A stretch of 7,374 nucleotides of DNA, taken from assembly GCA_019348265.1 (NCBI GenBank), contig JAHWJV010000175.1:1-7374 (forward strand). The letters are read 5' to 3'. Source of the stretch: Gemmatimonadota bacterium. Lineage in GTDB: Bacteria; Gemmatimonadota; Gemmatimonadetes; Longimicrobiales; Longimicrobiaceae. Below the pieces are notes generated by a model. That model worked only from the letters and a program-made list of their open reading frames with translations, ran no database searches and was not told where the DNA came from. The first letter of the stretch is position 1. Every line of letters starts with the position of its first letter. Position numbers and translations under genes: made by a program. Below, piece after piece: positions 1 through 5,774 of the stretch.

Positions 1-93
1 CCTGACCTGCGGCTCCCCGCACACGCCGACACCCGTGCAGGGATCGCAGCCGCCGGAGAGCAGGAGGGCGAGAAGTAGAACGCCGCGCGACAC
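1..93 (-). CDS. Partial lipoprotein, N-terminus only (runs off left edge)
   Basis: Read on the minus strand from a GTG at 93, the frame stays open to base 1 and gives 31 residues. It starts with a short arginine-containing n-region, then a leucine-rich core (GVLLLALLL) and a lipobox LSGGC, with the predicted lipidated Cys at residue 16. After the Cys come two more cysteines in a Gly/Val/Pro-rich stretch (DPCTGVGVCGEPQVR). This is the standard layout of a type II (Lsp-processed) lipoprotein exported by Sec. An in-frame TTG at 111 would add six residues (MATFRT) and also make a sensible signal peptide. Neither start has a Shine-Dalgarno sequence, so the start is uncertain. The mature protein lies outside the window and its function cannot be given. 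It is divergent from the four-gene cluster starting at 379. The call rests on signal peptide architecture alone. Confidence 0.6.
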   Translation of the reverse strand, partial: MSRGVLLLALLLSGGCDPCTGVGVCGEPQVR

Positions 94-100
94 GGTACGG

Positions 101-118
101 AAGGTTGCCAAGGTTGCG
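101..118. repeat. Tandem 9-base direct repeat AAGGTTGCC / AAGGTTGCG
   Basis: Two adjacent 9-mers differ only in the last base. They lie just upstream of the GTG start of the minus-strand lipoprotein, or overlap its N-terminal codons if the TTG at 111 is the start. The placement would suit a regulator-binding site, but two short copies could arise by chance or by slippage. Confidence 0.35.
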
Positions 119-351
119 GAGGTCTGACGTTGGTATAGTCGTGCGACACAGCGGTGATACGTCTGTAGCCCGGCCGAAAGCGCCGGAATCCACAGCATTT
201 CTCGAGGCGTGTCGATCCCTGCTTTCGCCAACCGTATGCCCGTTCCGTGTGCCCGCGCTTAATGACCTATATACCCGTCCACTTGACGGTTGTGGCGTAT
301 GCGGCCACCTTTTGAGGATATTCCGACGTCGCTTCGACCTTTAGGCAGCCT

Positions 352-357
352 TATAAC
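352..357 (+). promoter_or_regulatory. Possible -10 box (TATAAC) for the four-gene cluster
   Basis: TATAAC matches the sigma-70 -10 consensus at five of six positions and lies 21 bases before the ATG at 379. The hexamer at 17-base spacing (TCGCTT) is a poor -35, so this is only a candidate. If used, the transcript would begin near 364 and the leader would be about 15 bases, too short for a normal Shine-Dalgarno; none is visible. The TTGACG at 283-288 has no -10 partner at 15-19 bases. Confidence 0.25.
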
Positions 358-378
358 GACAGTAGTGGCCTCCGAAAA

Positions 379-1365
379 ATGAGCGCGAAGCAGTTACTCT
401 CGGTCGTCGTCCCCTGCTACAACGAAGAGGCCGTCATTCGGGAGACGCACCAGCGGCTCGCGGCGCTACTCGCGGGTCTGGACTCTCTCGACTTCGAGAT
501 CGTGTATGTAGACGACGGCAGTCGCGACGACACGCCCCGTATTCTTCACCAGCTCTACGCGGAGGACCCACACGTGCGGGTCCTCCGGTTTTCGCGCAAC
601 TTCGGGCACCAGATCGCCGTGACCGCGGGAGTGGAGCACGCGACGGGCGACGCCGTGGTACTGATCGATGCGGATCTACAGGACCCGCCGGAGGTCATCG
701 CCAGAATGGTGGAGCGCTGGCGTGAGGGGTACGACGTCGCGTACGGCATCCGTACCGATCGACCCGGGGAGACTGCCTTCAAGCTCTGGACTGCCAAAGC
801 TTTCTACCGCCTCCTGAACCGGCTCAGCGACACCAAGATCCCTCTGGATACGGGAGATTTCCGCTTGATGGACCGCAAGGTGGTCCTTGCGCTGCAGGCG
901 ATGCCGGAGCGCGACCGGTTCATCCGGGGAATGGTGAGCTGGGTCGGGTTCCGCCAGATCGAGGTTCCGTACGAGCGGGCGCCTCGTCTCGCGGGGGAGA
1001 GCAAGTATCCCTTTTACAAGATGTTCCGCTTTGCCCTGGACGGGATCGCCTCTTTCTCGATAGCTCCGCTTCGCCTCGCTACCTGGATGGGCTTCAGCGC
1101 GTCGGGGCTCGCGATGCTCGGCATCGTTTACGCGCTCTTCCTTCGGTTTTTCACCAGCATCTGGGTCACCGGCTGGACGGCCCTCTTCATCGTGATCCTT
1201 TTTATGGGCGGAATTCAGCTTCTGACGCTCGGGATTATCGGCGAATATGTCGGGCGCATCTATGCCGAGGCGAAGCGGCGGCCGCTTTACCTGGTCCAGG
1301 AGCGCCTCGGGTTCGAGCAGCCGGATGGGCATGCGGAGCGGCCGCTGTCGATGTGGGAGGCATGA
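379..1365 (+). CDS. Family 2 glycosyltransferase, GtrB/DPM1/ArnC type (polyprenyl-phosphate sugar synthase)
   Basis: This 328-residue protein is a GT-A fold family 2 glycosyltransferase, with the length and layout of GtrB-type polyprenyl-phosphate hexose synthases. The nucleotide-sugar part runs from residue 8: VVPCYNEE (10-17), DDGSRDDT (45-52) and the metal-binding motif DADLQDPP (97-104). TGDFRLMDR (158-166) and GMVSWVG (184-190) form the acceptor side, followed by an amphipathic segment GESKYPFYKMF (206-216). Two hydrophobic helices follow at about 231-257 and 266-292, then a basic cytoplasmic tail. Family members transfer a hexose or aminosugar from a nucleotide donor to polyprenyl phosphate on the inner leaflet; the sugar and exact lipid cannot be read from the sequence. 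The ATG at 379 is chosen because the beta-strand and VVPCYNEE motif begin a few residues later. It is the first gene of the cluster and its stop overlaps the next start (ATGA). Confidence 0.93.
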   Translation: MSAKQLLSVVVPCYNEEAVIRETHQRLAALLAGLDSLDFEIVYVDDGSRDDTPRILHQLYAEDPHVRVLRFSRNFGHQIAVTAGVEHATGDAVVLIDADLQDPPEVIARMVERWREGYDVAYGIRTDRPGETAFKLWTAKAFYRLLNRLSDTKIPLDTGDFRLMDRKVVLALQAMPERDRFIRGMVSWVGFRQIEVPYERAPRLAGESKYPFYKMFRFALDGIASFSIAPLRLATWMGFSASGLAMLGIVYALFLRFFTSIWVTGWTALFIVILFMGGIQLLTLGIIGEYVGRIYAEAKRRPLYLVQERLGFEQPDGHAERPLSMWEA

Positions 1366-2372
1366 AGGGCAAGAATCGGTGGCTGCGCCCGGCGGTGGGA
1401 TTAGTGGTCGCGGGCGCTTTCGTCTACCTGGCGTTTGGAAAACTGGATTGGTCGTCGATTCAGGCTACTCTCCGCTCGGCTCGACCATTCCCACTGCTGG
1501 TCGGCCTCGCGGCGCTGGCGGCCGGTTTCGGCGTCCGCATCGTCCGCTGGTGGTGGATGCTCCGGGCGCTCGAGCCGAGTCTGCCTCTGCAGAGCTGCGC
1601 GCGGCCGTTCCTGCTGAGCCTCGCGGTAAACAATACCGTCCCGCTGCGCGCCGGGGACCTGGTGCGCGCGTTCGGCTTCGGTGACACGCTCCGCTCCCCG
1701 CCGATGCGGGTGCTCGCTACGCTGGTCGTGGAACGCATGCTCGACGCGTTCGTCCTTCTCGCCCTGTTTTTCGTCGGCCTGCTCGGTGTGGCCGCGGGAG
1801 CCCTCCCCGTGGCCTTCGTCACGACCGGGGTGGTCCTCGGCGTCGCGTGTCTGGCCGGCATCCTCGTGCTGATCCTCGCGCCGTACCAGCTCCAGCGCGT
1901 GGCGATGAGGCTTCTGCGGGTGCCGATTCTGGCTCGGCACCCCTCCGTCGGCCGTGTCGGGGTATTCGTCGAGCAGTTCTTTGGCGGATTATCCATCCTG
2001 GAGTCGCCTGTGCGGGCGGTCCAACTGCTTGGGCTTTCCTTGCTGGCGTGGCTGCTCGAGGGGGCGATGTTCGCGGCGGTAGCATGGTCGCTGGCCATAG
2101 ACGGCTCGCCGATGGCACCCTGGTTCGCACTCGCCACCGGAACTTTGGCTACTCTGCTGCCGAGCTCCCCCGGATACGTCGGCACCTTCGACTACTTCGC
2201 CATGCTCGGCCTCACCGCGTACGGGGCCAGCCGGCTCGGAGCGGCGGCCTTCGCACTCCTCGTTCACCTTATGCTGTGGCTACCCGTAACGCTGGTGGGC
2301 GCCGTATACCTGGTCGCCCCACGCGGGCGGATCGCCTGGAGACGCTCGCAGCAGATCGCCGAATCGACATGA
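1362..2372 (+). CDS. AglD / LPG_synthase_TM-family integral membrane protein
   Basis: A 336-residue multi-pass membrane protein of the family that covers the transmembrane part of lysylphosphatidylglycerol synthase and archaeal AglD (formerly UPF0104). Family signatures are clear: an N-terminal helix at about 10-25 ending in GKLDW; NNTVPLRAGDLVRAF (90-104); VERMLDAF (123-130); and LPSSPGYVGTFDYF (266-279). About seven or eight hydrophobic segments are visible. The soluble lysyl-transferase domain of MprF is absent, so it is not a full LPG synthase. Stand-alone members often sit next to GtrB-type transferases in glycolipid loci; AglD is needed for adding the last sugar in haloarchaeal N-glycosylation. 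The molecular role here, transferase or lipid carrier handling, is unknown. The ATG at 1362 overlaps the preceding stop. GGGAGG (1355-1360) is only one base away, too close for a typical RBS. A GTG at 1353 would add three residues. Confidence 0.9.
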   Translation: MKGKNRWLRPAVGLVVAGAFVYLAFGKLDWSSIQATLRSARPFPLLVGLAALAAGFGVRIVRWWWMLRALEPSLPLQSCARPFLLSLAVNNTVPLRAGDLVRAFGFGDTLRSPPMRVLATLVVERMLDAFVLLALFFVGLLGVAAGALPVAFVTTGVVLGVACLAGILVLILAPYQLQRVAMRLLRVPILARHPSVGRVGVFVEQFFGGLSILESPVRAVQLLGLSLLAWLLEGAMFAAVAWSLAIDGSPMAPWFALATGTLATLLPSSPGYVGTFDYFAMLGLTAYGASRLGAAAFALLVHLMLWLPVTLVGAVYLVAPRGRIAWRRSQQIAEST

Positions 2373-3769
2373 CTACTCCGATGCTGGACGACTCCAAGCG
2401 CAGCCCCCATGTGGTCATCATCGGAGGCGGCTTCGCCGGCCTTTCCGCCGCGTGGGAGCTGAGCCGCAAGGGAATCAAGACGACCGTCCTCGAGACGGAC
2501 GCCGAAGTCGGCGGTCTCGCCGGCAGCTTTCTCGTGAACGGCGAGCCGCTCGAGAAGTTCTATCACCACTGGTTCACGAACGACGCACACGTCGGCGACC
2601 TGGTGAAGGAGCTGGGGACGGAGGACCGAATCCTCTACCGGCCCACCCGCACCGGTATGTACTTCGCCAATCACTTCTTCAAGCTCAGTTCTCCACTGGA
2701 CGTGCTGCGGTTCACACCGCTGAGCTTTCCGAGCCGAATCCGGCTCGGTCTGCTGGCCCTCCGCGCTCGGGCCGTCAAAAACTGGAAGGAACTCGAGGGG
2801 TTGACCGCCGAAGAGTGGCTTGTGAAGCTCGGCGGGGCGGAGGTGTACCGCGTGGTGTGGGAGCCGCTCCTTCAGGGGAAGTTCGGGCCCTTCGCCAAGC
2901 GGGTTTCGGCGGTGTGGTTCTGGAACAAGCTCAAGCTCCGTGGTGGCAGCCGTGGCAAGGGTGGCGAAGAGGTCCTCGCCTACTATCGCGGAGGATTTGC
3001 CGCGCTCGCCGAGCAGGTGGCCGCGGGCGTTCGAGCCGGCGGCGGAGAGGTGAGAACCGGAGTCGCCGCTACGGGGCTGGTCGTCGAGGGTGGCAGGGTC
3101 TCAGGGGTCGAGACCTCGGGAGGAGTCATTGCCGCCGACGCGGTCATTGCCACCCCCGCCCTGCCGCTTTACGCGGACCTGGTCGAGCCGCACGTCACAG
3201 CCGAGTACGTGGCGCAGCTCCGAAAGGTGGAATACCTGGCGAACGTGTGCGGGGTGCTGGAGCTCGACCGCAGCCTGTCGGAGACCTACTGGCTCAACGT
3301 GAACGATCCCGCCTTCCCCTTCGTCGGCGTGATCGAGCACACGAACTTCGAGCCGGCGGAGACGTACGGGGGGCGCCACATCGTTTACCTCTCCAAGTAC
3401 CTTCCGGAGAGTGAGAAGCTGTACGGTATGGAACGCGACGAGTTCGTGGACTTCTGCATCCCGCATCTCCAGCGGATGTTCCCGGAGTTCGATCGAAGCT
3501 GGATTCTCGACGCGCACGTGTGGCGGGCTCGCTATTCGCAGCCGATCGTGGTCCGTCACTATAGCAAGTTGATCCCCGCCGTCGAGACGCCGGTAGATGG
3601 CCTCTACCTCTGCACGATGGCCCAGGTATATCCGGAGGACCGGGGGACGAACTACGCCATTCGCGAGGGGCGGAAGGTCGGCCAGCAGGTCGCGGCAGCG
3701 CTACAGGAGGATGGTGCGCGCCAGTACGCTGAGCCAAGAGGCAGCCGGATCAAACCGTCCGCCGGATGA
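2369..3769 (+). CDS. FAD-dependent oxidoreductase, amine oxidase / protoporphyrinogen-oxidase-like
   Basis: A 466-residue soluble flavoprotein. The N-terminal dinucleotide-binding fold is clear: VVIIGGGFAGLSAAWELS (15-32, GxGxxG type), the ribose-binding Glu at 42 (TVLETD), then VGGLAGSF (47-54). The C-terminal FAD-binding motif is GLYLCTMAQVYPEDRGTNYA (411-430) followed by IREGRKVG, as in amine oxidase, phytoene desaturase and HemY relatives. A middle region with YRGGF (206-210) and a ValArg-type beta segment near 228-250 forms the substrate side. No signal peptide or membrane helix is seen. The substrate is not readable; its place among lipid-linked sugar genes suggests a nucleotide sugar, a lipid-linked sugar or the isoprenoid chain. 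The ATG at 2369 overlaps the previous stop and sits 13 codons before the Rossmann motif. The same frame stays open far upstream inside the membrane gene, but that part is a shadow. An ATG at 2381 is a weaker alternative start. Confidence 0.88.
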   Translation: MTTPMLDDSKRSPHVVIIGGGFAGLSAAWELSRKGIKTTVLETDAEVGGLAGSFLVNGEPLEKFYHHWFTNDAHVGDLVKELGTEDRILYRPTRTGMYFANHFFKLSSPLDVLRFTPLSFPSRIRLGLLALRARAVKNWKELEGLTAEEWLVKLGGAEVYRVVWEPLLQGKFGPFAKRVSAVWFWNKLKLRGGSRGKGGEEVLAYYRGGFAALAEQVAAGVRAGGGEVRTGVAATGLVVEGGRVSGVETSGGVIAADAVIATPALPLYADLVEPHVTAEYVAQLRKVEYLANVCGVLELDRSLSETYWLNVNDPAFPFVGVIEHTNFEPAETYGGRHIVYLSKYLPESEKLYGMERDEFVDFCIPHLQRMFPEFDRSWILDAHVWRARYSQPIVVRHYSKLIPAVETPVDGLYLCTMAQVYPEDRGTNYAIREGRKVGQQVAAALQEDGARQYAEPRGSRIKPSAG

Positions 3770-5508
3770 CGACTGCGGCTACTCCGCTCGTGCATAGGAT
3801 GTCTATTGCTGACGTCTCGCCTTCCCGATTCCGGCTGGCGCTGGCTGCGGCGATCGGGCTGGGAGTGTTGATCCGGACACTTCACGTCCTCCCGACAGAC
3901 TTTCCGCTGAACGACGGCGGAATGTTCTACGCGATGGTGCGCGACATCCAGAATGCCGGGTATCGGCTGCCAGACTTCACCTCGTACAACGGGCTGAAGA
4001 TACCCTTCGCCTACCCGCCGCTGGCGTTTTACGCGGCCGCGGCTCTGGACGCCGTCACGCCCCTCAGTCTGTTCGACGTCTTTCGGTTCCTGCCGCTCGC
4101 CGCGACCTGTCTCACGGTCTATGCGTTCTCTCTACTCGCGCGCGCGATCCTGAGCTCGCGCAGCGTGGTAGTCGCGGCCGTGTTCGCGTTTTCGCTCCTC
4201 CCTACCACGTTCACGTGGCCGATCATGGGAGGCGGACTGACGCGCTCCGTCGGGTTCCTCTTCGCAATTCTGGCGCTGCAGCAGAGTTACCTGCTCTACA
4301 CTCGCCGAAGCTGGAGATATGTTCCTCTGGCGACCCTCTTCTGCGGCTTGACGGTGCTGAGCCACCTGGGAACGGTTCCATTCCTGGCATTCAGCATCGC
4401 GTTCTTCTTCGTGGCTCGCGGACGGCATTGGCACGGGCTCGTCAGCTCCATCGTGGTCGCGCTGGGCACCCTGGCGGTCAGCGCGCCCTGGTGGGCAACG
4501 ATCCTCGGTCGGCATGGAGTGGACCCCTTCCTCGCGGCGAAGGCTTCGGGGGGGTCCGCGTTCTCGACCTACGCGTCGATTCGGTCGTTCGTCGTCGGTC
4601 TCCTCAACCTGATGATGGGATCCACCTACGAGCCCATGTTCCCGGTCCTGCTGACCCTTACGCTCGTGGGCGTGTTCATCGCGCTGGCGGGCGGGCGCTA
4701 TTTGCTCCCCGCCTGGTGGGCAGTGATAGTGCTGACGGAGCACCGGGCGGGAGCACAGTTGTCCAGCCTGCCCATCGCCATGCTGGCCGGGATTGGCGCT
4801 GTAGAGGCGCTCATTCCGGCAGTCGCCCGCGCTCGAACGAACCGCGGCGATATGAAGGCGGGTGCGACCCTGCAAGGCGGAAGGAAGTGGTGGCTGTTGC
4901 CCAGTTATAGAGTCCCTGGCGGCCTGCCGGTTCTCGTGCTGGCTTTCCTGGTCGCCTACGCATCGCTCGCCGCGCTGGCCCCGCTCAAGAAGGGGCCGTC
5001 CGCCCTGGTCGGCGCCGGCCGCGCGCTCGAGAGTCTGGCGCCAGAGGACCGAGCCGCCATGCGATGGGTGGCACGGAAGACCTCCCCCGCGAGTCGGTTC
5101 CTGGTCATCACCGGGAGCGGGTGGGAGCCGAAGATCGTCTGGGCATGGGGAGCCAGGAGTGGCTGGGCGGATGATCGGGTCTCCGAATGGTTCCCCGTCC
5201 TCGCAGAGCGGACGAGTGTCGCTACGGTGCAGGGTTCAGAGTGGTTCCCGGGCGACGCGTTCGCCAAGAGCATCCATAGCTACGAGGCGGTCCAACGATG
5301 CGCGAACTGGACCTCCGAGTGTCTGGACGAGTGGTCGGCTGAAGCAGGGCGTACCTTCACGCACGTGTACGTCCCGAAATCGCTCGTCGCACACAAGGAC
5401 CCGGACTTCCAGTGCTGTCAGACGCTCTGGGCCTCGCTGGAGGAGGACCCAAGATACCAGCGCGTCTACGATGGTCCTGCCGCAGCGATCTACGCCCGCG
5501 TCTCCTGA
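3766..5508 (+). CDS. GT-C-like polytopic membrane protein, putative polyprenyl-phosphate-sugar-dependent glycosyltransferase
   Basis: A 580-residue protein with one N-terminal helix (about 22-40), a first outer loop, a run of roughly ten further hydrophobic segments up to about 403, and a soluble C-terminal domain (about 405-580). The first loop carries DFPLNDGGMFYAM (45-57), with an acidic residue (Asp50) where GT-C enzymes such as ArnT, PMT and PglB have their catalytic or metal-binding acid, followed by AYPPLAFY (82-89). A second loop region near 252-290 and HRAGAQLSSLP (326-336) precede later helices. The C-terminal part has AMRWVARKTSPASRF (431-445) and a WFPVLAERTSVATVQGSEW stretch (475-493), plus four cysteines (512, 519, 550, 551) that could form disulfides outside the cytoplasm. 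GT-C enzymes use lipid-linked sugar donors, which matches the first gene of the cluster. The acceptor is unknown. Start: the ATG at 3766 overlaps the upstream stop; an ATG at 3799 would remove 11 residues. Confidence 0.78.
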   Translation: MTTAATPLVHRMSIADVSPSRFRLALAAAIGLGVLIRTLHVLPTDFPLNDGGMFYAMVRDIQNAGYRLPDFTSYNGLKIPFAYPPLAFYAAAALDAVTPLSLFDVFRFLPLAATCLTVYAFSLLARAILSSRSVVVAAVFAFSLLPTTFTWPIMGGGLTRSVGFLFAILALQQSYLLYTRRSWRYVPLATLFCGLTVLSHLGTVPFLAFSIAFFFVARGRHWHGLVSSIVVALGTLAVSAPWWATILGRHGVDPFLAAKASGGSAFSTYASIRSFVVGLLNLMMGSTYEPMFPVLLTLTLVGVFIALAGGRYLLPAWWAVIVLTEHRAGAQLSSLPIAMLAGIGAVEALIPAVARARTNRGDMKAGATLQGGRKWWLLPSYRVPGGLPVLVLAFLVAYASLAALAPLKKGPSALVGAGRALESLAPEDRAAMRWVARKTSPASRFLVITGSGWEPKIVWAWGARSGWADDRVSEWFPVLAERTSVATVQGSEWFPGDAFAKSIHSYEAVQRCANWTSECLDEWSAEAGRTFTHVYVPKSLVAHKDPDFQCCQTLWASLEEDPRYQRVYDGPAAAIYARVS

Positions 5509-5538
5509 GGACTCAGTTGCGAGCGCGCTGGCGCAGCA

Positions 5539-5567
5539 TTGACGCGCCGGCCTCGTGGGGATATTTT
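5539..5567 (+). promoter_or_regulatory. Sigma-70-type promoter, TTGACG-N17-TATTTT
   Basis: The -35 hexamer TTGACG (5539-5544) matches consensus at five of six positions, and TATTTT (5562-5567) matches the -10 at four of six, with the ideal 17-base spacer. It lies 31 bases beyond the stop of the membrane gene and would start a transcript near 5574. It could drive the lipoprotein gene at 5775 with a leader of about 200 bases, or a small RNA ending at one of the downstream hairpins. Confidence 0.55.
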
Positions 5568-5576
5568 CGATCCCCA
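5556..5576. repeat. Perfect 7-base inverted repeat over the promoter -10 (TGGGGAT / ATCCCCA)
   Basis: TGGGGAT (5556-5562) and ATCCCCA (5570-5576) are separated by seven bases that contain most of the -10 box. A two-fold symmetric site covering the -10 and start site is a classic place for a repressor operator. The same sequence as RNA would form a 7-bp stem, but it lies mostly upstream of the predicted transcript start; for the upstream transcript it could be a weak 3' hairpin. There is no T-run after it. Confidence 0.4.
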
Positions 5577-5587
5577 AGCCCCCGTAC

Positions 5588-5623
5588 GGAGGTCGCTGCA
5601 CGGCTCCGCGTTCTGAGACCTCC
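5588..5623 (+). promoter_or_regulatory. Alternative hairpin GGAGGTC / GACCTCC in the leader
   Basis: GGAGGTC (5588-5594) is a perfect complement of GACCTCC (5617-5623), with a 22-base loop. Its 3' arm is also the 5' arm of the hairpin at 5615-5648, so the two cannot form together. This is the arrangement of an attenuator (anti-terminator versus terminator), although no ligand-binding core or leader peptide is recognised. Confidence 0.35.
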
Positions 5624-5648
5624 CCGCTGACGTGCGCGGCGGGGTCTC
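5615..5648 (+). terminator. Terminator-like hairpin GAGACC...CCGC / GCGG...GGTCTC
   Basis: GAGACC (5615-5620) pairs with GGTCTC (5643-5648). After a three-base bulge, CCGC (5624-5627) pairs with GCGG (5639-5642), giving about 10 bp around an 11-base loop. Only TT follows, so this is a weak fit to an intrinsic terminator. It may end the four-gene transcript or act as the closed state of a leader switch. Confidence 0.4.
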
Positions 5649-5706
5649 TTGCTCGAACTACATCCTCCTCCGCCCGCCGTTCAGGTAGAAAGTCCTATGT
5701 CTCAAT

Positions 5707-5739
5707 GAGGGGGGATCCTGTGAGCAACAGGTCCCCCTC
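5707..5739 (+). promoter_or_regulatory. Strong 13-bp leader hairpin upstream of the lipoprotein gene
   Basis: The arm 5707-5721 (starts GAGGGGGG, ends CCTGT) pairs with 5727-5739 (starts ACAGG, ends CCCCCTC): 13 pairs, two single-base bulges (G5714, T5716) and a 5-base loop GAGCA. It ends 35 bases before the ATG at 5775. With no U-run after it, it could be a factor-independent pause, an RNase barrier, or a translation-control or mRNA-stability element. It could also be the 3' end of a small RNA started at 5574. Confidence 0.5.
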
Positions 5740-5774
5740 GCCTGATCTGAACCTTCATCCCTCCGAATTCAGAA

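Larger units (their letters stand above)
94..378. other. Divergent intergenic region between lipoprotein and glycosyltransferase cluster
   Basis: These 285 bases separate the minus-strand lipoprotein from the plus-strand cluster and should hold promoters for both. The stretch is visibly less GC-rich than the genes, with AT-richer patches such as CCTATATACC near 266-275. I see a tandem 9-base repeat at 101-118, a small inverted repeat CCGTC/GACGG (275-279 and 285-289), another GTGGC/GCCAC (292-296 and 304-308) followed by TTTT, and a TATAAC box at 352-357. The plus-strand open frame at 105-344 has no start signal or recognisable protein and is not called a gene. Confidence 0.5.
5509..5774. other. 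Intergenic region / structured leader before the GH43-like lipoprotein gene
   Basis: This 266-base stretch has no convincing gene. Plus-strand frames such as those at 5412-5630 and 5555-5860 have no start signals or recognisable protein. It holds a promoter (5539-5567), an inverted repeat over its -10 (5556-5576), two competing hairpins (5588-5623 or 5615-5648) and a strong hairpin (5707-5739). It probably includes both the end of the four-gene transcript and a leader of about 200 bases for the gene at 5775. Confidence 0.5.

Noticed and set aside
283..311. TTGACG at 283-288 as the -35 of a promoter for the cluster
   Set aside because: No -10-like hexamer is found at 15-19 bases; the sequence there is GC-rich (GGCCACC). 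It instead forms part of a small CCGTC/GACGG inverted repeat.
105..344. Plus-strand open frame of 79 residues upstream of the glycosyltransferase
   Set aside because: It starts with TTG, has no RBS, no recognisable motif and an Arg/Cys-rich composition unlike the real genes. It lies in the less GC-rich divergent intergenic region.
1847..2368. N-terminal extension of the FAD oxidoreductase frame (174 extra residues)
   Set aside because: The extension overlaps the AglD-like gene in another frame and is Arg/Gly/Ala-rich without motifs. The Rossmann motif begins shortly after the ATG at 2369.
2452..3414. Plus-strand open frame of 320 residues inside the oxidoreductase gene
   Set aside because: Its product is strongly Arg-rich and lacks motifs, a frame-shifted shadow of the FAD gene.
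4132..4875. Minus-strand open frame of 247 residues opposite the GT-C-like gene
   Set aside because: The composition is rich in Arg, Glu, Gln and His, as expected for antisense of hydrophobic codons, and no family is recognisable.
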